A DNA stretch of 64,000 nt from Trichoplax sp. H2 (lineage: Eukaryota; Placozoa; Uniplacotomia; Trichoplacea), in assembly GCA_003344405.1 (NCBI GenBank), contig NOWV01000084.1:1-64000 (forward strand), in the 5' to 3' direction. Under the pieces are notes generated by a model. It was not told where the DNA came from. It searched no databases and worked only from the letters and a program-made list of their open reading frames with translations. Of this stretch, positions 51,076 to 62,310 are shown piece by piece (within the stretch, counting starts at the first letter, position 1; each line of letters opens with the position of its first letter). Position numbers and translations under genes: made by a program.

Positions 51076-53452
51076 ACTAGGGAACATACTACAAAAATAA
51101 CTTTCCTCGTCCATTTCCTTCTATCAATCATAGCACAGTAGAAGGGTAGGATAATATTGTACGCGTATGAAGTGAAATAGTCCATTTCTCAACAAGCTGA
51201 TTAAACTGAAGCATCCATCAAATAGTAAATGGTACTTGTTGTATTTCTTGTTCTTCTTATTGAGTCAATGGACTATTTTATTTTTTCTAGTGATGCATGC
51301 TTCTATGGCCAATAGGGCAAGATAATTCGTTACTGTCTACTTTGAAGAATAGTATTAGGGATTGCTCAAGCACCCCAGCTACACCAAAGTTAACAGATAG
51401 TACTATACTTTATTAACTGTAAATAGAAAGTCCAACATTCTTCCTTGCAGTTTTTTGGATAATTTGACTTTCTATTGGCGACTGCCATTAAAAAAAATTG
51501 GCAATATGGCCGAATAAAATAGACATTTACGCGTTCAATTGACAAGAGTCTTGTTACTATTGCAAAACATCCTTGAGAACACCATTGAAAGTGATTGAAA
51601 GGAAGTGGTGAAATAGGAGAATGGAAAGTTGACAAACTTGATCTATTGGAGTGCCTAACTACTAGCATCGTTTTCTCACTTTGCATTATCTTATTGTAAT
51701 GTTCTAATAACCATCCAAGATTGGATTGATTTGCAGTTGCTTCTTTTCATTCGACTTGTATAGCAAAATAGAGGACTGAATAGTGGGGATAATTTGACAA
51801 ATGGTCCATTGGTCATAAATAAAATAAGCTAGAGTACAGAAGTTGTTTGTTAAGTAGACACCATTTCAATAATTAACTACAGTATTGTTGGCTACAAGTT
51901 TCCAACTGCTACTGCGACAACATAACTAGCCATGCTAATGGTTGCTTGGACAGTAATGCATAGCTCTTGCTCAAAATCAGTAATGGGGTCGATTAATAGA
52001 ATAGTGTTAGCAGCCGACGGTATTTCAACTTTTTCATGGCAAAAGTAAAGTTATTCCTGCTATGTATTTTTTTTAGCATGGCACTATTTCGTTCTCTTTG
52101 ATACGGTTACTTTAGCTTGATTGCAACCCTTACAAGACATGGAATATCCTCAACACACACGATTATTTAAGCTATCCGCTATAATATTGAAAATTCACTT
52201 GCTACTATCTATCCTACGATCATTTGCGATAGATTCGCTGCAAATGATTGACTTGCTGACTCCATAATTCATGGACGAAATGCATGCCAAAAGGTAAATA
52301 ATCCTTTATGTCTTCAACCGTTGATTACCCTACGCTTTGCACATTTCGACCAAGTACTTTCAACTTTATTCTATGTCTTCATAAACGTAAAAGTGATGGA
52401 CCTCCTAGACCTTCCCAAGGGGTAAAAGCAATAATGCATTAATGGCAGCGTTCTACTTCACCATGTTGCTCTTCTGGCTAGTTTGCTTATACATGAAAAT
52501 AAAGTCATCAAGTATTAACTCGAAGGTTAAAGATAGAATAGTCCGAAAAATACTGCAGCTGGATGTTGCACTTTCTTCTTCTCGTATTATTGATTTCAAT
52601 TTAGTTTACAAGTCGATTTTAGTAGCGACAGAATCAATCCAAAATGGCTCACTTTCTTCTGGTTGCAAATTAGTATTATTTTTTATGATTGACAAGTCCA
52701 ACTTACTATTGGTAAAAGACAGTTAAAAGTCACGACAGAATCAATGCAAAAGAGCTTTACCAGGATGTCGCACTTTATTATGCTTACACTTGATTTGACA
52801 AGGAGATTTGAGACAGAGCATTATTTTACACATTAAGCATGACCAAGATTGAAAGGGAAAGTATTCTTACAAAATTTTAACTGCAGATCGTTGACTTGAC
52901 CTACGAAAGAGAAAAACAAGCAACTTTACAATACCATAGGCCCAAACATGAATGATAAAATGATAAGCACCATTTTGTTGATTCTCTTTCTGCCATCTAA
53001 ATAGTTATTCTATTGAAATTGGATGTTGTGTCCATGTGGATGGTAGACAAATGTCAACTAGGCTAAGACATATTGTCAACATGGAATACTTTGAATAGCA
53101 AAATTAAACATGGCAGTAGTGCAAGCCTTGCGATGGATTGTTGACAGGTGATTCAAGTCTAAAAGATCAAAATAGGAGAAGTAGACAATGGTGATTAATT
53201 GAAAATCAATATCTAAATGATTCCTCTCTTCAATAAGTAAACAAGTTAACTACCGTACGTCGTTAGGACCATCTATGGATGATGCCTAATGTCCCAAGCA
53301 AGTCAATGCTTTTGGCAGCTTAATCCGATCGTGATTTGGGTATGGATGCTCAAATTTCTTGCATGTCGATCAGGATTTCGCCAGTATCCAACTGTAGCTT
53401 AAGATTGTGTTGATGGAACACGTTGCTAACTTTGAAAGGTGAAAAATTTCAA
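51076..53452. other. Non-coding stretch, nothing recognised
   Basis: Short frames (51390-51686 minus, 52442-52726 plus) have hydrophobic or low-complexity content and no family likeness. No splice-bounded exon seen. Confidence 0.4.
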
Positions 53453-53715
53453 CTAGTCAATCTCCATCAGCATGAATTAATTATCATGCACGAGAGAAGA
53501 TTGTTGGAAGGAACAATAACACCGCTAATCTGTCTTTAGACGCAAGTGATTGCAAATTTGATGGTGCAACAAGCCACCCTTTCTAATCAATCTTCATCGA
53601 CATGAATCAATTAATTATCATGACGATAGGAGATTGTTAGAAGAAACAGCAACACCCACTAGTCAGTCTGTCTATAGACAAAAAACTGATGGCAAACTTG
53701 ATTAAAATGTCAGCT
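53453..53715. repeat. Two-copy tandem duplication, ~140-150 bp unit
   Basis: Both copies contain TCAATCTxCATCxxCATGAAT, TTAATTATCATG, AGGAGATTGTTxGAAG, AACAxxAACACC and GTCTxTAGAC, followed by a GCAAAxTTGAT segment. It lies immediately upstream of the 98-bp array. Confidence 0.7.
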
Positions 53716-53788
53716 AATTTCTAGCCAACCTACATCAACGCTATTTCCATCTTGCCATGACTATCCATTGAGCCCTTCCGCCAAAATG

Positions 53789-54680
53789 GGCTCTTGACGA
53801 TGAGTGTAATAGAGATAGTTTGAGCCATTAATGTTGTAAATAGCGATTGCCCTTTCTACATTCAATTAGCCTCTTGACGATGAGTCTCATTGAGAGATTT
53901 TGAGCCATTAATGCTGTTGATTTCATTCTTGCTGTAAATAGCGATAGCCCTTTCTACATTAATTAGCCTCTTGACGACGAGTCTATTTCCGAGATTTTGA
54001 GCCATTAACGGCGTTGATTCCATTCTTGCTGTAAATAGCGATTGCCCTTTCTACATTCAATTAGCCTCTTGACGATGAGTCTCATTGAGAGATTTTGAGC
54101 CATTAATGCTGTTGATTTCATTCTTGCTGTAAATAGCGATTGCCCTTTCTACATTCAATTAGCCTCTTGACGATGAGTCTCATTGAGAGATTTTGAGCCA
54201 TTAACGGCGTTGATTTCAATCTTGCTGTAAATAGCGATTGCCCTTTCTGCATTCAATTAGCCTCTTGACGACGAGTCTATCTCCGAGATTTTGAGCCATT
54301 AACGGCGTTGATTTCAATCTTGCTGTAAACAGCGATTGCCCTTTGCACATGAAATAAGCCTCTTGACGACGAGTCTATCTCTGAGATTTTGAACCATGAA
54401 CGCTGCTGATTTCAATCTTGCTGTAAATAGCGATTGCCCTTTCTACATTCAATTAGCCTCTTGACGAAGAGTCTATCTCTGAGATTTTGAACCATGAACG
54501 CTGTTGATTTCAATCTTGCTGTAAACAGCGATTGCCCTTTGCACATGAAATAAGCCTCTTGACGACGAGTCTATCTCTGAGATTTTGAACCATGAACGCT
54601 GCTGATTTCAATCTTGCTGTAAATAGCGATTACCCCTTCCACCAGCAAAATAGGCTGTTGACAAGGAGTTTATTAGCTGG
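53789..54680. repeat. 98-bp satellite array, about nine copies with a dimeric higher-order pattern
   Basis: The box CTCTTGACGA recurs at 53791, 53871, 53968, 54066, 54164, 54262, 54360, 54458 and 54556, with a decayed copy at 54654. From 53871 onward the spacing is 97-98 bp. Each unit has GAGATTTTGAxCCATxAACG, TTGATTTCAATCTTGCTGTAAA and AGCGATTGCCCTTT. Two end types alternate in the right half (TCTACATTCAATTAG and GCACATGAAATAAG), giving a 196-bp dimer. A second pair of variants (CATTGAGAG and CTATCTCxGAG) alternates in the left half. Confidence 0.95.
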
Positions 54681-57000
54681 GGATTTTTTTGTCTTGTCGG
54701 CAAATGCAAGGTCAATGAATGTTATCCACTTTCCATTTACTCCATGGGAGTGATTATCGACAATAGCAATTAAATAATAAGTTCATTTTGGAGATTGAAA
54801 ATCGGCCAAATAATAAGCTCATTATCCCCATCCACTAAGTCAATGAGCACAGGCTTAAGGGAATCATGGTTGGATCCAGTTGATCGATTAGACTGCATGT
54901 TGTCGGCGTCAAGTTGTTGATGTACAGTAAGCTTAGCCCCTAGCACTAGCACTCTTCAAGGCAAGGCTGGCATCCCACCACTTCTCCACTGATTTCTCTT
55001 CCAACAACGATCCAATTCCCCTTGCATGATCAATCCAACGGATTGAGTTTGTTGAAGCTGCATCAAGTCTTTGCGCTACTTTCCATCGATCAATAGAATG
55101 GATTAAATCCATGTCATGTCGTCAATGCATGCTTTGAAGATGGATTAGAAGGTGAATGTAGCCCAGAGTCTATTCCGGATATCCATGTTGAAAAGGATCA
55201 AGGAGTGGGGGTAGTGTTGGACTATGCTGGCTTAATTACTGTTGAAAAGATGCTGTCAAAATAGGCCAATGAAATAAGGTGCCATTGGAATCCATCTTGT
55301 TGTAGACGGGATAACGTAAAGCATGAAAAGGAAGCAATCCCATTGGACAAGCTGTTGATCATTTACTGGAATGATTGGGAAAGGAGAATTTGCTCTTGCA
55401 TTTTTTTTTCTTCAAGTGTAGAGAATTGAATTGAAATGGAGCCCCCCCCCCAAAAAAAAAATGATCCATTGATTAATCAGTACAAATAAAGTCAGAATGT
55501 CAATATTCTTATATGGCCAGATGGAGATTGAAAAGAGTGTAGGAGTTGAAAACATTTCCTTTTGTGGCGTAAAGCAATGGTAGTTGATGGAAGCAAGCTG
55601 TTTCCATTCTCGTTTTGGCCATGTAGAATAGGGGTATGGGCATTTTGTACTAGCGATCAAGATCGAGGGCAAAATGAAAGTACCAAAATAGAAATAGAAG
55701 GAAAACAACAAGGTGTTGCAGACCATTTGTATAGGAAATAGAGAATGTATTTTTCAGCTTTATTCTCCATAGCCAAGTTGTCCTAGGCTGGCTTGATAAC
55801 ATGACGTTGAAAATGGAGTAAGGTTAGGCTTGAATGATTGCTATCTCTCTTGCCTAGAGAGGAATGGATCGGATGATGTCCGCTTGTTGACATGATTTTA
55901 TACTTTACTTTTGGGGGCAGCTTAAAATGGCCAATGCCCTATTCCATTGTGATCGTTGGAAATTAGCTTGGTTAAAGGAGAAATGATGGTCAACGACAAT
56001 GCTGTCCAGTCGAGAATGGCTGTGGAAATGAGGCTTTGATGTCCTCTATCTCCCTCTATCGTAAATGCAATCCAAGACGCTGTGATCGCTGGCAATGTCG
56101 CCATGCAAGGGGAAATTGATTTACTGACGCCATTACTCTCTCCAATGGAGGATTGCCATCAACATAAGCTTACAATCATTCTCTTTCCATTGGAGGATTG
56201 CCATTGCAATGAGCCAACAACATTATACTCTTGATAACCACTGTGCAATACCATTGAAATCAAGTTCAAATGAGGATAGGGAACAGCGTCCATGAGGAGG
56301 AGGAAGATGATGTTGTTGTGTCGAGTTTTATTTGCTAATGATTGAAAGACAAAGCTGCAGTTCTAATTACCCCCATGATGACGACTATTGCCCATGCTGT
56401 GATAGCCAGTAGAAAGGCAATTAGGCAGCCAATGAGTAGTGGACTAGTATGCAAGCCATGTCCGCTACAACAAGCAAACAAAAACAAGTGCAAAAGATGG
56501 ACAATATCACATTAGAAAGATGAAAGTGAATCAAAAGTAATTGAAAAAAGATTGATTGTCAATAAATTGCAAGACAAAAATTATCATAATAATACTTTAC
56601 AGTCAATAAGAGACAAATAAATAATGCAAAGCGTTGAACAAGAGTAAGGACAAATGGACAACACTTGAGGGGGGGGGNNNNNNNNNNNNNNNNNNNNGGG
56701 GGGGGGGGGGGGGGGGGAAGAAGTAGGAAAAAATAAATAATAATCATGTTGTATCATCTAATTAGGCTAATTTTCATTCTTGAAATTGCACCTACACAAC
56801 TTGCTTGTCCATCATCTCGCTCCTTACCGACAGTATAAATGGTGCTGTAGTCTTGTCGATGCAAGGCCATTTTCTTTTTCTTTCAGTCTTTTTCCTTTTC
56901 TTTCTCTTTCCCCGATCGCAAAATCCAATTGCCAATTTTTTTTTCCATCCTCGTCCCTTTTCTACATGGTGTTGCCATTGAGTTTGGCCTGAGTGGGCTA
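54681..57000. other. Non-coding stretch with poly-C/A run
   Basis: No supportable gene. There is a CCCCCCCCCC-AAAAAAAAA junction at about 55443-55461. A two-copy motif (CCATTGGAGGATTGCCAT) sits near 56140-56210. ORFs here (for example 55922-56104 minus) look like chance frames of the less AT-rich sequence. Confidence 0.45.
56669..56717. other. Poly-G tract interrupted by a 20-N gap
   Basis: Nine Gs (56669-56677), 20 Ns (56678-56697) and twenty Gs (56698-56717). The gap very likely marks a poly-G tract of unknown length that could not be read through; such tracts block polymerases and can form G-quadruplexes. Confidence 0.95.
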
Positions 57001-57002
57001 TC

Positions 57003-57085
57003 GTTGATTCTACTCTCTCTCTTCATCGTCTTGACCTGATTGCGCTATCGTTGATTCTACTCTCTCTCTTCATCGTCTTCTTCCT
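57003..57085. repeat. Direct duplication of a 42-bp pyrimidine-rich motif
   Basis: CTATCGTTGATTCTACTCTC, followed by TCTCTTCATCGTCTT, occurs twice in tandem with a short TGACCTGATTGCG spacer. Confidence 0.85.
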
Positions 57086-57537
57086 ATCGACCCGGCTGGC
57101 AAAAAATTGAAAAGTTGCTCTCCATCCATCCATCACTGGAGATCGATTGCTATCCGTCATTTGCCTATCCATTCATTGCCAAGCAGAGGAGAAAATTGCT
57201 TTCTTCATTTTCTCGCTGCCTGTTTATTCTCCAACACCAACAGCCAGCCGATGGCGATTGTTGGATGATGATTCTTGTTGCGTTGTAGTTGATCTATTCT
57301 TGAAATAGCTTTGGCTGGGGTAGTGCGTCTCTACAGCAATAGTATTATTTCCTGATTGGCATTGGCTATATTGGTTCACTTGAATTATCCTCTTTGCTTT
57401 CATTTGGAGAGCAATAGCGCGGCATTGAAGTGCAAGTTGCGCCAAGCGTAGCAAAATTCTCTCTACCCTATTGCCTTAGCCGTGGCCAACAAGGCAAACT
57501 TGCATCGCTTAATTGATTCCATCAATCAAGCGGTTGA

Positions 57538-57912
57538 TTCAGCAAGAGTTATCGTTTGAATCAGTCTTGTTCAGCAAGAGTAATCGTTTAAATCAATCTT
57601 GTTCAGAAAGAGTAGTCGTTTGAATCAATCTTGTTCAGAAAGAGTAGTCGTTTGAATCAATCTTGTTCAGAAAGATTAATCCTTTAAATCAATCTTGTTC
57701 AGCAAGAGTAGTCGTTTGAATCAATCTTATTCAGCAAGACCAATCGTTTGAATCAATCTTGTTCAGAAAGACTAATCCTTTAAATCAATCTTATTCAGCA
57801 AGACTAATCGTTTGAATCAATCTTGTTCAGCAAGAGTAATCGTTTGAATCAATCTTGTTCAGCAAGAGTAATCGTTTGAATCAATCTTGCTCGGAAAGAC
57901 TAATCCTTTAAG
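57538..57912. repeat. Minisatellite, 12 copies of a 32-bp unit, then an (AG)n run
   Basis: The unit is TTCAGCAAGAGTAATCGTTT followed by GAATCAATCTTG. Copies differ mainly at three places: GCAAG/GAAAG, GAGT/GACT/GATT and TCG/TCC. Since 32 is not a multiple of three and stops occur, the array is not coding. An AG dinucleotide run follows at about 57928-57948. Confidence 0.95.
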
Positions 57913-58074
57913 GAAATACGCTGGGGAAAGAGAGAGAGAGAGAGAGAGCTATTTCAACCTTGTCTGAACTCGTCTTTGGTCAGTGGATTGATCCATCGTC
58001 GTCTTGGTCAAGCAGCAAGCATTGATTTGAATCTTGGTTAAAATCGATCGATCAGTCCATTTCCATCATCCACC

Positions 58075-58135
58075 ATGGCGCATTGCCAGCAACGCTCGCG
58101 TACGAGGAGGAAGAAAGCTTTCAACCAAGTCAAGG
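58075..58135 (+). CDS. Possible first coding exon, unknown basic N-terminus
   Basis: ATG at 58075 lies in a strong Kozak context (CACCATGG) and opens MAHCQQRSRTRRKKAFNQVK, a highly basic peptide in a locally CpG-rich stretch (CGCTCGCGTACG). It ends after AAG-G at a GTAAAG donor (58136), phase 1. A microsatellite and a plausible 5' UTR precede it. Phase and strand match the exon at 45207-45387, so the two could be alternative first exons of one gene downstream of the window. No domain is recognised; the basic cluster could be an NLS. Reading past the donor gives a low-complexity tail to 58443. Short length limits confidence. Confidence 0.35.
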
Positions 58136-59609
58136 GTAAAGTACAAGTTATTTTACTCTCCATTCCTATCCTATCCGATGTATTGTCGTTGTTTTTTTTT
58201 TTCTTGATGGCCTCATCTTTCCTTTCTTTTTTTCTTCTATCCTTTCTCGATCATCCCCTGATTCTATTTCCACTTGAGCCTTGTCACATTTTGATGTCGA
58301 GTCTTGTGATCGTCAAGATCAATCGGGGACAGAACAAGGCTTTGAGGTTGTTTCTTTTTCGATTCTTTTTTTGGGGGGGAAGGGGAAAAGGAAACAAGGC
58401 CAAAGCCATTTTGACTTGCAACAACAAAAGTGGAATAGACTAAGCTTTGAATAGGCGGCCATATTTGTTTGCATACTTTGCATGGCCCAAAATAAGATGT
58501 TTACCCTTGGCTGTGTGTGTCTGATGGCTTACGGCATGATTGATGGAAAGAGTTTGGATGGGGTTTTGTGGAGTCATTTTCCATGGGGATTTTGTGCTAG
58601 TTAGGACGATGGCTAATGTAGTTTGTATCCTTTTTGTACCTTGAATGAGATCGAAAGTGATGCCATCTTGTCGTTCTTTCTCCCCATTTTTGGTTCCATT
58701 ACTTGCATCATCATTATTATTGGATGGTAGGGGGAAATGAAGGAATAGCCTGGCGTTGTTTCCATCTTGATTTCCAGTTCATCTATGGCATGGGTTTTGT
58801 AGACGCCATGTTGAATAACTTTCAAGCTGATTGAAGATAGTTTGTCGATTCTTTCCATTGCCTTTCTTGTATAATAGTCGATTGCGTTGGTCATGTACTA
58901 AGTTAGCCTCCATCATGGCCAATCGTATGTTGAACTTGTAGTCCTGGTTGGATATCCCTTCATTGACTACGCTATCATGGATTACTGCCATGACCCAAGA
59001 AGGACCTTGGAGAAGGACATTTGTCAACACCTTTGATTTACTCATGTCCAAAATCCACATGGTGCCCATGGTTGTGGATAAAGAAGGATTCAGTCTATTC
59101 AACATGATGTTGTTTGCCATGACTTTTCCTGTTGAAATATGATGCCTATCGAGGATTAATGCATTGCCTTAACGATTGTAGTATTGTCGATAGTTTACTT
59201 TGCCATCAGCGCTATTGAACTAGGGTTGACAAGAAAGTCAATTGCCTTGTGAATATCAAGAAATCTGTTGAAGACACTAAAGGAATTGGGCGTAGAAGGA
59301 GAACAAGACGACACTTGGCATATATCCACAAACAACTGATGCAATAGTTTATTTGAACTACCAGGCTAGCCCTGATTGCTATCAAACATCCACTTGGCAT
59401 TGGTAAAGTCTGCATATTGTCAATGGCATTGCAAGTTAATGAAGGAGATTGTTGGTTAAAGGATGCCATTAACCAACAATCTTGCTGTCATGACAATCAT
59501 TCCACAAGACATTGATTTTGTGTTGACAGAGTCCAAATGCAGTTTTACGAATGAGCAAAGTGTTGGTATTACTCCTTCCATTTCCATGATTATCCCTGTT
59601 GGGCATCCA
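58136..59609. other. Non-coding stretch, nothing recognised
   Basis: Several overlapping frames of 60-113 codons on both strands (58613-59142) have no family likeness and reflect lower stop-codon density here. A G run (GGGGGGG) lies near 58372. Confidence 0.4.
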
Positions 59610-59785
59610 TTTGCCACTGAGCACAGTACATGAATTTAGCATGAGCACAGGACATTGGTTTAGCATTGAGAACAGGACATTCGTTTAGCATGAGCACAGG
59701 ACATAAATTTAGCATTGAGAATAGGACATGAATTGAATTAGCATTAAGAACAAGACATGAATTTTAGCATTGAGAAAATGGCGAA
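59610..59785. repeat. Minisatellite, about six copies of a ~30-bp unit
   Basis: The unit is roughly AGGACATGAATTTAGCAT(T)GAGAAC, seen at about 59624, 59650, 59677, 59702, 59727 and 59757 with small length changes. It has a GAGCACAGGACAT variant in alternate early copies. Confidence 0.85.
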
Positions 59786-59879
59786 CCAATGCAGTGTGTC
59801 CACTTTGGGCTGGAAGAAATAAATTGATGGTTGTTGTTATTTTTCTGCCATGAATGATGACTTATCGTCCAAGGCGATC

Positions 59880-60480
59880 GAGATTTCCCTCTCTGTTGAG
59901 AGAGGGAAGGAGGTAAAATACACAGTCCAAAGTTGGCAAATCAAAGGTACTGGCTAGACTTTGAATCTATCTGTCTCCTGTAGTCTACATGACATTGATT
60001 ATTGTTGTACCCAGAGAGGAAAAAGTGCAAATTGATTTTGGATGGAATGAATGATTGCATCTGTCTTATGACCAACATCAACATGATATTGATTTTATGT
60101 TGGAGCGAAAATGGAGTAGAAAGTCGAGCTAGGCATAGACTCGATTGTATGTATAGTAGTAGAAAGGGTTCCCTTTGAGTTTATGTTGAATTAGAACGAA
60201 AATGGAGTATATTAGGCATAGACTCGATTGTATTTATGGTAGAAGAAAGGATTCCATCTTGTCGCTACACGATATTGGTTTGTGTTTCAATGAGAACTAA
60301 AATGGAGTATCCAGTCTAGCTCGGTATAGACTGGATTGTATTTATACTAGTAGAAAAGATTCCATCTCTCTCGTCACTACCGTCCAACACAATATTGAAT
60401 TTGTGTTGAGAAAGAACAAGGAGAGTTTAAATGGAGTGCAAAGTCGAGGTACTGCTTGGACTTGAAGAAATGAATCAATC
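59880..60480. repeat. Degenerate tandem array, ~95-130 bp units
   Basis: Repeated blocks are ACATGATATTGATTTxTGTTG, GAACxAAAATGGAGTA, AGTCxAGCTxGGxATAGACT, GATTGTATTTATxGTAGxAGAAA and GATTCCATCT, seen three to four times between about 60070 and 60470. Weaker copies (AGTCCAAAGTTGG, ACATTGATTATTGTTG) occur upstream. Unit length is irregular. Confidence 0.75.
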
Positions 60481-60537
60481 TCTCTCTCTCTTGACAATTT
60501 GTCCTTTAACGTTGAGAAAAAATGGCCAAACTTGCTA

Positions 60538-61150
60538 CCACTACGAGATTGAAAAATGATTGAACAACAAGCTACCGCATAACTTTGCAAAGGTCCGAAT
60601 AACCTTGCAAAGGTAAAACTACCAGTAAAAGAGATGCGACTACCACTAGGAGATTGAATAACAAGCTAGCGAATAACTTTGCAAAGGTAAAACTACCAGT
60701 AAAAGAGATGCGACTACCACTAGGAGATTGAACAACAAGCTAGCGAATAACTTTGCAAAGGTAAAACTACCTGTAAAAGAGATGCGACTACCACTAGGAG
60801 ATTGAACAACAAGCTAGCGAATAACTTTGCAAAGGTAAAACTACCTGTAAAAGAGATGCGACTACCGCTAGGAGATTGAACAAGCTACCAATGAACTTGG
60901 CAAAGGTAAAACTACCACTAAAAGAGATGCAACTACCACTAGGAGATTGAATAAGCTACCAATGAACTTGGCAATGGTAAACTACCACGAGGAGATTGAA
61001 AAATGATTGAACAACAAGCTACCCATGAACTTTGCAAAGGTCCGAATAACCTTGCAAAGGTAAAATTACCACTAAAAGAAATGCAACTACCACTAGGAGA
61101 TTGAAAAATGACTCAACAACAAGCTACACATGAATTTTGCCAATGCAAAA
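60538..61150. repeat. Tandem array of a 74-bp unit, about seven copies
   Basis: AGGAGATTGAA recurs at 60648, 60722, 60796 and 60870 (exactly 74 bp apart), then at 60941, 60990 and 61095 with altered spacing. The unit holds CAACAAGCTAGCGAATAACT, TTGCAAAGGTAAAACTACC and GTAAAAGAGATGCGACTACC. The four central copies are almost identical, the edges more diverged, as expected from unequal exchange. Confidence 0.95.
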
Positions 61151-62087
61151 CTATCAATAAAACACATGTAAGCAATGTGTCCATTGAAAGGGGACAAATC
61201 AACTTTGAAAAGCCCAAAACTGGGGCAGCTGCAATTCAAACTCGATCCAACCGATAGAGTGGCAATCAGTGATTGAAATCTTTTGCCAACAGTCCATTCA
61301 TCCATGGATTGCAAAGGAAAATCATCAGAGTCATGGATACAGGAAGCCATCCATGTGTGGGGCAAAAGAAGAAAATGGCGACAGCAAAACGGATAGACTA
61401 CTCATGACAAGGTGATGGAAGATAGTATCCATCTAATATTGAATAACTGCCAACAGTCCAGGGATCCATGCCATTGGCAATATGGCAGCCATTTGCCCAT
61501 GGGATCCATCTTGAGGATAGTGCTTTGATCCAGTGTCCATGAGGAAAAGCCAAAAATACATCTTGAAGATGGCAAGCAGAATAGGTGGCGAATAACATCC
61601 ACTTGGCTCACTTTGAAAGGGTATACAGCAGAATCTTGAGTTATTGCATGATAGGTGGCATCATTTTATTTCCAACCTGGTTGATATCCTTTCCTGTCTG
61701 TGGACAAGTTGAACACCTTGCTTTGATAGATATCCATCCATCTCCACAGCTTTGCTTACTGTCTTTTGCAGCAATTGCTGCCTGTCCTTTTTCGCCTTGA
61801 GCTCAGGAAGAGCTCGACGATGGCTTGCTGTTTTATGGCTTCCTCTTCCCTTTGAATATCGTATAAGCTCGATTGGCAAAGGAAAGCACTTGTCCGTTTT
61901 CAACGTTGCTTCTCTTCATGTCAACGATGATCAACCTTAATGGAAGAGAGAGAGAGAGTCATTGGCCTTACTAATACAACCAACATGAAGAGAAAATGGT
62001 CAAGTAGAGAGTAGGGACAAGGTTGATTTTCAAGCTTGAAAACCAATCTACATGGTCGACCTTTTCAACCTTGCGTTGATCCATTCT
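61151..62087. other. Non-coding stretch, nothing recognised
   Basis: Overlapping short frames on both strands, none with family character. Words such as CCATGG, CAATGG and TGCCA are frequent. A GAGAGAGAGAG run is near 61944. Confidence 0.4.
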
Positions 62088-62310
62088 AAATGTCTCTCCT
62101 CCATCCTAACCCATGGACTAATGGACCAATGGTTAATAGCAATGGCCGACAAGACTGTCTTCGTCCAACGCTTGGATAAGGCATGGAGAGAATAAATTGT
62201 AAATGTCTCTCCTCCATCCTAACCCATGGACTAATGGACCAATGGTTAATAGCAATGGCCGACAAGACTGTCTTCGTCCAACGCTTGGATAAGGCATGGA
62301 GAGAATAAAT
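62088..62310. repeat. Identical tandem duplication, 113-bp period
   Basis: The segment 62088-62197 (AAATGTCTCTCCTCCATCC to GGAGAGAATAAAT) is repeated without visible difference at 62201-62310, separated by TGT. Perfect identity makes it the youngest duplication in the window, or an assembly artefact. Confidence 0.95.

Noticed and set aside
53789-54680. CRISPR-like array reading of the regular 98-bp repeats
   Set aside because: The whole unit repeats with no unique spacers, and the genome is clearly animal with spliced genes.
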